Assembly: GCF_000759435.1 (NCBI RefSeq)
Contig: NZ_JRJG01000009.1
Span: forward strand, 1-62,442
DNA from: Hoeflea sp. BAL378
GTDB lineage: Bacteria; Pseudomonadota; Alphaproteobacteria; Rhizobiales; Rhizobiaceae
DNA: 62,442 nt
Direction: 5' to 3'
Shown here piece by piece: positions 58,883 to 62,442 of this stretch. Each line of letters opens with the position of its first letter. The first letter of the stretch is position 1. The translations under genes and the position numbers were made by a program. Below the pieces are notes generated by a model. The model ran no database searches. It worked only from the letters and a program-made list of their open reading frames with translations, and was not told where the DNA came from.

Positions 58883-58894
58883 TTGTATGTACAA
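58883..58894. promoter_or_regulatory. Palindromic operator candidate of brnTA
   Basis: TTGTA-TG-TACAA is a perfect 12-base palindrome 17 bases before the brnT start. TGTACAA and TGCACAA also repeat in tandem (58888-58904). A TTGAAA at 58864 lies upstream. This fits autoregulation by BrnA. Confidence 0.5.
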
Positions 58895-58911
58895 ACGTGC
58901 ACAATGTTCCT

Positions 58912-59220
58912 ATGTTTATTAGCGGCATTGATTGGGATCTCGGCAATTGGCCGAAATGCGGAAGGCATGGTGTCAGCAAGACGGAGATCGAACACGTCTT
59001 GCGCACCATGGTTCTGCGCATCCCGGATCCGGATCCGCGAGAAAGCCGATACCGGACGGCAGGACAAGCACCCTCGGGCAGGCACGTGTTCGTGGTTTTC
59101 ACATATCGCGAGGTGAAGGGAGAAACCTTTATCCGTCCCATCAGCGCCCGCTACATGCACGCAAAGGAGGTGGCAGCCTATGAGCAGATCAAAAAAGCCA
59201 TGGCCAACATTGACCAGTGA
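58912..59220 (+). CDS. brnT: BrnT-family toxin
   Basis: The 102-residue protein matches BrnT, a RelE-like RNase. Phe-Ile-Ser-Gly-Ile-Asp-Trp-Asp lies at the start, Lys-Cys-Gly-Arg-His-Gly-Val-Ser near 18-25, and Arg-Tyr-Arg-Thr-Ala-Gly. The C-terminal Arg-Pro-Ile-Ser-Ala-Arg-Tyr-Met-His-Ala-Lys-Glu carries the catalytic Arg/Glu region. The ATG at 58912 follows the palindromic promoter region. BrnA overlaps its end by 41 bases in another frame. Confidence 0.85.
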   Translation: MFISGIDWDLGNWPKCGRHGVSKTEIEHVLRTMVLRIPDPDPRESRYRTAGQAPSGRHVFVVFTYREVKGETFIRPISARYMHAKEVAAYEQIKKAMANIDQ

Positions 59221-59470
59221 TGAGATGGCCGAAAAATTTGTCGAAGACGCCGATCTGAGCGACTTCGACTGGAGCGCCGCTGAGCCGGTTCGCCACGAAT
59301 TCGCGGACAAGAGCGCCCGTGTCAACATGCGCATGCCGGAAAGCCAGCTCGAGGCGATCAAGGCGGAGGCAGCAAAGCGCGGGGTGAAATACCAGCGGTT
59401 CATGCGCGAATTGCTCGACCGGGGCATGGGGACGTTGAAAACGCCCGCTGGCAAATCGCCTCGGGAGTGA
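59180..59470 (+). CDS. brnA: BrnA-family ribbon-helix-helix antitoxin
   Basis: The 96-residue protein has an acidic toxin-binding N-terminal half (Asp-Leu-Ser-Asp-Phe-Asp-Trp-Ser) and a C-terminal RHH DNA-binding part at residues 46-80 (Val-Asn-Met-Arg-Met-Pro-Glu-Ser-Gln-Leu, then Lys-Tyr-Gln-Arg-Phe-Met-Arg-Glu-Leu-Leu). This matches BrnA. AAGGAGG precedes the ATG by 9 bases, inside brnT, so the antitoxin is translated strongly. It should neutralise BrnT and repress the operon. Confidence 0.87.
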   Translation: MSRSKKPWPTLTSDEMAEKFVEDADLSDFDWSAAEPVRHEFADKSARVNMRMPESQLEAIKAEAAKRGVKYQRFMRELLDRGMGTLKTPAGKSPRE

Positions 59471-59597
59471 GCGGGCTGCGCGATCTGGCCCGGCCGCCCG
59501 AGTCTCGCCTTGGGGGTGCAGGGCCGCGTCCCCGTCAACGCTCGGTTAACCATAATCAGCGAAAGTTCGGCACCGTCCCTGTTGAGCCGAGTGTGCC

Positions 59598-60479
59598 ATG
59601 GTTTCGCGTCTTGCCTTCGTCTGCCTGCTGTCGTGTCTCGCCATGGCCGGCTGTGCATCCCGGCCCCCGTCCGATCTCGAGGCCGTGAAGACGGCTTATG
59701 TGCCGCTTGCCGGAAAACCATCGCTTGCGGGAGACGATCAGGTCGAGGAGGTCGGCGCGTTCTCGGCTTTCGGCACGACGCGGCGCGGCAAGGGGTTCGG
59801 ATCGCTGGCCGGGCGGACGCTGAAGGTCGGCTCGATCTCCGAGATCCGGCTGGCCGACAAGGAAGTGATCCTCACCTTCGACGACGGCCCCATCCCCGCC
59901 AAGACCGACAGGATCCTGGCGACGCTCAGGCACTATGGCGTCAAGGCGACGTTCCTGATGGTGGGCCAGATGGCTGTCCATTATCCTGCGATTGCCCAGA
60001 GGGTTGCCGCGCAGGGCCATTCCATCGGCGGGCACACCTACAACCATGCCAGCCTGGCAGGTAGGGGCTACACGCAAGCCCTCACCGACATCGCCAATGG
60101 AAATGCGGCGGTTGCGCGGGTGACCGGCGCTCCGGTCGGCTTCTTCCGCTTCCCCTATCTGGCCGATACCGCGGCTCTGCGCCAGGCCGCTTCCGCTCGC
60201 GGCCTCGTCATTCTCGATGTCGACATCGACACCAAGGACTATTTCAAGCTGAGCCCGGAGACGCTTGCCGCAAACACCATGGCCAGGGTCCGCGCCAAGA
60301 GGAAGGGCATCATCCTGATGCACGACATCCATGGCCGCACCGCGGACATGCTTCCCCTGCTGTTGTCCGAACTCAAGGCCGGAGGCTACAAGGTCGTGGC
60401 CCTGCAGTTCCGCCGCTCGCGCATGCCCCAGGCCCTGGTGGTTGCCGCCAGCGAAGAGACCGGCCCGCGGCAGATGTAG
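59598..60479 (+). CDS. Polysaccharide deacetylase (NodB domain) lipoprotein
   Basis: The 293-residue protein has a lipobox (Met-Ala-Gly-Cys, Cys19) and a NodB domain at about residues 90-275. Its motifs are Thr-Phe-Asp-Asp-Gly-Pro (Asp97 catalytic, Asp98 metal), His-Ser-Ile-Gly-Gly-His-Thr-Tyr-Asn-His near 149-158, Arg-Phe-Pro-Tyr near 185 and the late His in Leu-Met-His-Asp-Ile-His. It removes acetyl groups from peptidoglycan, chitin-like or exported polysaccharides at the envelope. It is a single gene here. Confidence 0.9.
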   Translation: MVSRLAFVCLLSCLAMAGCASRPPSDLEAVKTAYVPLAGKPSLAGDDQVEEVGAFSAFGTTRRGKGFGSLAGRTLKVGSISEIRLADKEVILTFDDGPIPAKTDRILATLRHYGVKATFLMVGQMAVHYPAIAQRVAAQGHSIGGHTYNHASLAGRGYTQALTDIANGNAAVARVTGAPVGFFRFPYLADTAALRQAASARGLVILDVDIDTKDYFKLSPETLAANTMARVRAKRKGIILMHDIHGRTADMLPLLLSELKAGGYKVVALQFRRSRMPQALVVAASEETGPRQM

Positions 60480-60616
60480 GCGCATCGGCCTGGCGCGATG
60501 GCCGCAATCGGGCGCCGTGAAGACGGATTGGCGCGCCGTCCGCGAGCGCCTATGGTCGGGCTCCCATGCTCGGGGCACGTCATCCGGCCACCCCCACCGC
60601 CACGAAAGCCATCGCC

Positions 60617-61093
60617 ATGCCCCCATGCCCCTGCGGCTCAGACCTTGATTATGCCGCCTGCTGCGGCCGCTTTCACGCGGGCGAGGCCGCGCCGACGGCG
60701 GAGGCGCTGATGCGGTCGCGCTACGTGGCCTATGCGCTGGGCAATCTCGATTATATCGAAGCGACCGCCGGCGGGCCTGCGGCGCTGGCCTTCAACCGGA
60801 CGGAGGCGGAAGCTTCGCAGCTCGGCACAGTGTGGCTCGGGCTCGAGATCATCGCCACGCGCAAGGGCAGGGAAGGCGACAGCGACGGCACGGTCAGCTT
60901 CATCGCCCCCTACCGCCACCGGGGCGCGGAGGCGGCGCTCGCCGAGACCTCGGACTTCCGCTGCATCGGCGGCCGCTGGCTCTACTGGGACCGCCTGCCC
61001 GAAATCCCCGCCGCGCCCCGCGCGTCCCCGCCCGGCCGCAACGACCCGTGCCCCTGCGGCTCCGGCAAGAAATTCAAGAAATGCTGCGGGTGA
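60617..61093 (+). CDS. YchJ-family protein with two SEC-C motifs
   Basis: The 158-residue protein has two zinc-binding SEC-C motifs, one at the N-terminus (Cys-Pro-Cys-Gly-Ser and Cys-Cys-Gly, residues 4-17) and one at the very end (Cys-Pro-Cys-Gly-Ser-Gly-Lys-Lys and Cys-Cys-Gly). The middle is a nuclear-transport-factor-2-like fold (Arg-Ser-Arg-Tyr-Val-Ala-Tyr near 33, Phe-Ile-Ala-Pro-Tyr-Arg and Trp-Leu-Tyr-Trp-Asp-Arg). This is the YchJ/UPF0225 layout; the function is unknown. Start Met 60617 places the first motif at the N-terminus. Confidence 0.88.
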   Translation: MPPCPCGSDLDYAACCGRFHAGEAAPTAEALMRSRYVAYALGNLDYIEATAGGPAALAFNRTEAEASQLGTVWLGLEIIATRKGREGDSDGTVSFIAPYRHRGAEAALAETSDFRCIGGRWLYWDRLPEIPAAPRASPPGRNDPCPCGSGKKFKKCCG

Positions 61094-61106
61094 GACGTCG
61101 GATAGG

Positions 61107-61187
61107 TCGGGGACAGTTTACTTTTTCGCGTATTGGTAAAACTATAATAAACAGCAATCTATGCGCGAAAAAGTAAACTGTCCCCGA
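61107..61187. mobile_element. Hairpin element 1 (REP/MITE-like), left of the desaturase gene
   Basis: Perfect 24-base arms (61107-61130 and 61164-61187) flank a 33-base AT-rich loop. The outer 17 bases GGGGACAGTTTACTTTT are shared with element 2. Sequences with this end are known near REP-associated tyrosine transposases; no transposase is present here. Confidence 0.7.
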
Positions 61188-61204
61188 ACTGCCCGAACTG
61201 CGAA

Positions 61205-62101
61205 CTATTCCCGCCCCATCTCTGGCGCATATTTCGCATGGAACCGCGCGTAGCCCTTTTCGGTGACCTTGAGATGCTCGGCCGTCAACCGGTGCAGGTC
61301 CGGCAGCCGGTGGAACGGCACCATTGGATAGCTGTGGTGTTCGGCGTGATAAGGCATGTTCCAGGCGAGCCTGCGCACGAGTGCATTGGTCAACGTGGTG
61401 CGGGAATTCTCCAGCATGTTGGCGACATGGGGGCAGCGGCCGTGCTCGGCCAGCAGGTAGAGCCTGAGGAAGGGTTGGCCGAGCGCCAGCGGGATCAGCC
61501 AGACGAACAGCAGCACCGGGGTGGCGAGCGCCAGGCTTCCCAGGATGAGCGCCAGATAAATCCCGAGCATCACCTGCGCCTCGGTCCGCACCGCGCCCCG
61601 CTTCGCCGCCGGCACATAGGCGTCCGCGCATCTCCCCGCCGCATTGCGCACCAGCGTGCGGACATGGCTGATCCACACCGGGATTCCCGACACATGCACG
61701 AGATACTGCCCCCAGGTCTCGGGCTTGGGCGCATCGAGTTCGGGGTCCTTGCCCGGCAGGTGGGTGAAGCGGTGATGGGCGAAATGGAAATAGCGGAACC
61801 AGCGCGGCGGCAGGAGAATGGCAAAACCGCTCAGATGCGCCGCCGCGGCGTTGAGCCAGCGCGAGCGGAACGGCGTCGCATGGCTCGCCTCGTGCAGCAG
61901 CGTGAACAGGAACACGAGCAGGATCCCCTGCGGCAGCATCAGCACCGGCCAGAACGGCACGCGCGCGGCGATCAGCCCGCCCAGCAGCAGGATCGCGCCG
62001 AGATGCGCCGCGAGCTGCGCGAGCCCTCGCGCATCCGACGTTTGGGTCAGCTCCCGGCACTGCTCGGGCGAAAGGCTCGCGAGGAATTGCTTGTGGTCCA
62101 T
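61205..62101 (-). CDS. Membrane fatty acid desaturase family protein
   Basis: The 298-residue protein has the three histidine boxes of membrane di-iron desaturases: His-Glu-Ala-Ser-His near 70, His-Phe-Ala-His-His-Arg-Phe-Thr-His near 106-114 and His-Ala-Glu-His-His near 252. About four transmembrane helices surround them. The family includes acyl-lipid desaturases and carotenoid hydroxylases or ketolases, so the substrate is open. The gene is flanked on both sides by related hairpin elements. Confidence 0.87.
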   Translation of the reverse strand: MDHKQFLASLSPEQCRELTQTSDARGLAQLAAHLGAILLLGGLIAARVPFWPVLMLPQGILLVFLFTLLHEASHATPFRSRWLNAAAAHLSGFAILLPPRWFRYFHFAHHRFTHLPGKDPELDAPKPETWGQYLVHVSGIPVWISHVRTLVRNAAGRCADAYVPAAKRGAVRTEAQVMLGIYLALILGSLALATPVLLFVWLIPLALGQPFLRLYLLAEHGRCPHVANMLENSRTTLTNALVRRLAWNMPYHAEHHSYPMVPFHRLPDLHRLTAEHLKVTEKGYARFHAKYAPEMGRE

Positions 62102-62167
62102 GCGGGTCTCCCTCAGGTGAAGCGGAGCCTACCCGGATCCGCCGGGAATCGAAAGCCGCAGGAGGCA

Positions 62168-62242
62168 GGGGACAGTTTACTTTTGGCGTTCGGAAACCTC
62201 ATGCAATCTCACGGTTCAAGGCGCCAAAAGTAAACTGTCCCC
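62168..62242. mobile_element. Hairpin element 2 (REP/MITE-like), right of the desaturase gene
   Basis: Perfect 21-base arms (62168-62188 and 62222-62242) flank a 33-base loop, the same loop length as element 1. The outer 17 bases are identical to element 1, while the inner stem and loop differ. Confidence 0.7.
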
Positions 62243-62311
62243 GACCTTGTGCATCACGGATCAAACCGCGAACGCTGGTCTTTCGCCCCCGAATCACTAC
62301 ATTGCCGGGGT

Positions 62312-62442
62312 ATGAGCACTCCAGACGACGACATTCCGTTCTTCGGCGACGACGATCCGGCGCCGCGTCCGCCCCGGGCCTCCGCGCAATCGGCGCCGGG
62401 CGGCGGCATCGCCGCGCGCGCGCTGGCGGCGAGCCAGGCTTC
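62312..62442 (+). CDS. Probable UvrD/PcrA-type ATP-dependent DNA helicase, 3' end outside window
   Basis: Only 43 residues are visible. They are acidic, then Pro/Arg rich, then Gly-Gly-Gly-Ile-Ala-Ala-Arg-Ala-Leu-Ala-Ala. This N-terminal layout (Asp-Asp-Ile-Pro-Phe-Phe followed by Gly-Gly-Ile-Ala-Ala-Arg-Ala) is what I recall for UvrD/PcrA helicases of rhizobia, where the P-loop begins some 30 residues later. The helicase motifs themselves are beyond the edge, so the call rests on the N-terminus alone. Confidence 0.55.
   Translation, partial: MSTPDDDIPFFGDDDPAPRPPRASAQSAPGGGIAARALAASQA

Noticed and set aside
1-62442. CRISPR arrays, tRNA, rRNA and prophage genes
   Set aside because: No regularly spaced repeats, no cloverleaf-like sequence with a TTCGAAT-type arm, and no phage structural genes or integrase were found on reading both strands.

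Overview
The window is chromosomal DNA of a high-GC alphaproteobacterium, most likely a facultatively phototrophic member of the Hyphomicrobiales (Hoeflea/rhizobial type). The evidence is a piece of a purple-bacterial photosynthesis gene cluster, a rhizobial-style betI-betC-betB-betA choline operon, APS-reductase-type sulfate assimilation, a Tat-exported TIGR03808-type repeat protein and palindromic intergenic repeats of the kind common in this order. No tRNA, rRNA, CRISPR or prophage was seen. Both edges cut genes: ppaA/aerR on the left and a probable uvrD-type helicase on the right.

Positions 1-8.7 kb: photosynthesis control and late bacteriochlorophyll synthesis. A B12-domain antirepressor (ppaA/aerR) overlaps or abuts the repressor ppsR. 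Then come bchG, a PucC-like carrier (bch2), bchP, a small membrane protein, bchE and bchJ. PpsR-type palindromes lie in front of bchG and bchE, and the bchE pair overlaps an FNR/FixK-type box, so oxygen and redox control can be read from the DNA. Positions 9-17 kb: an RND efflux pair, a PIN-toxin locus with an in-frame stop, a DUF808 membrane protein and a cation:proton antiporter. Positions 17-21.3 kb: cysH-cysD-cysN on one strand and cysQ divergent, together covering sulfate activation, APS reduction and PAP removal.

Positions 21.6-28.3 kb: the choline/choline-sulfate to glycine-betaine operon betI-betC-gst-betB-betA on the minus strand. A RelE/Xre toxin-antitoxin module on the plus strand sits between betB and betA. 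A frameshifted hicA with intact hicB follows. Positions 29-36 kb: metabolite exporters, a degenerate PilZ-like protein, an L,D-transpeptidase, a GST, a thiolase-SDR pair and TerC. Positions 36.5-39.9 kb hold the most unusual locus: three translationally coupled genes for an AMP-forming ligase, a polytopic membrane protein and a carrier protein. The architecture resembles dltA-dltB-dltC but lacks dltD, and the membrane protein lacks a recognisable MBOAT histidine motif.

Positions 40-62 kb: mixed housekeeping and envelope genes. These include a lytic transglycosylase with an EF-hand-like tail, asparaginase, oligopeptidase B, a lone TadG-like vWA protein, two c-type cytochromes, superoxide dismutase, an orphan two-domain ArsA ATPase, a Tat-exported beta-helix protein, an Acg-type oxidoreductase, dienelactone hydrolase, an AhpD-like protein coupled to CorA, BrnT/BrnA, a polysaccharide deacetylase, a YchJ-type SEC-C protein and a fatty acid desaturase. 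The desaturase is flanked by two hairpin elements with the same outer arm. Of four type II toxin-antitoxin loci in the window, two have broken toxins and intact antitoxins.
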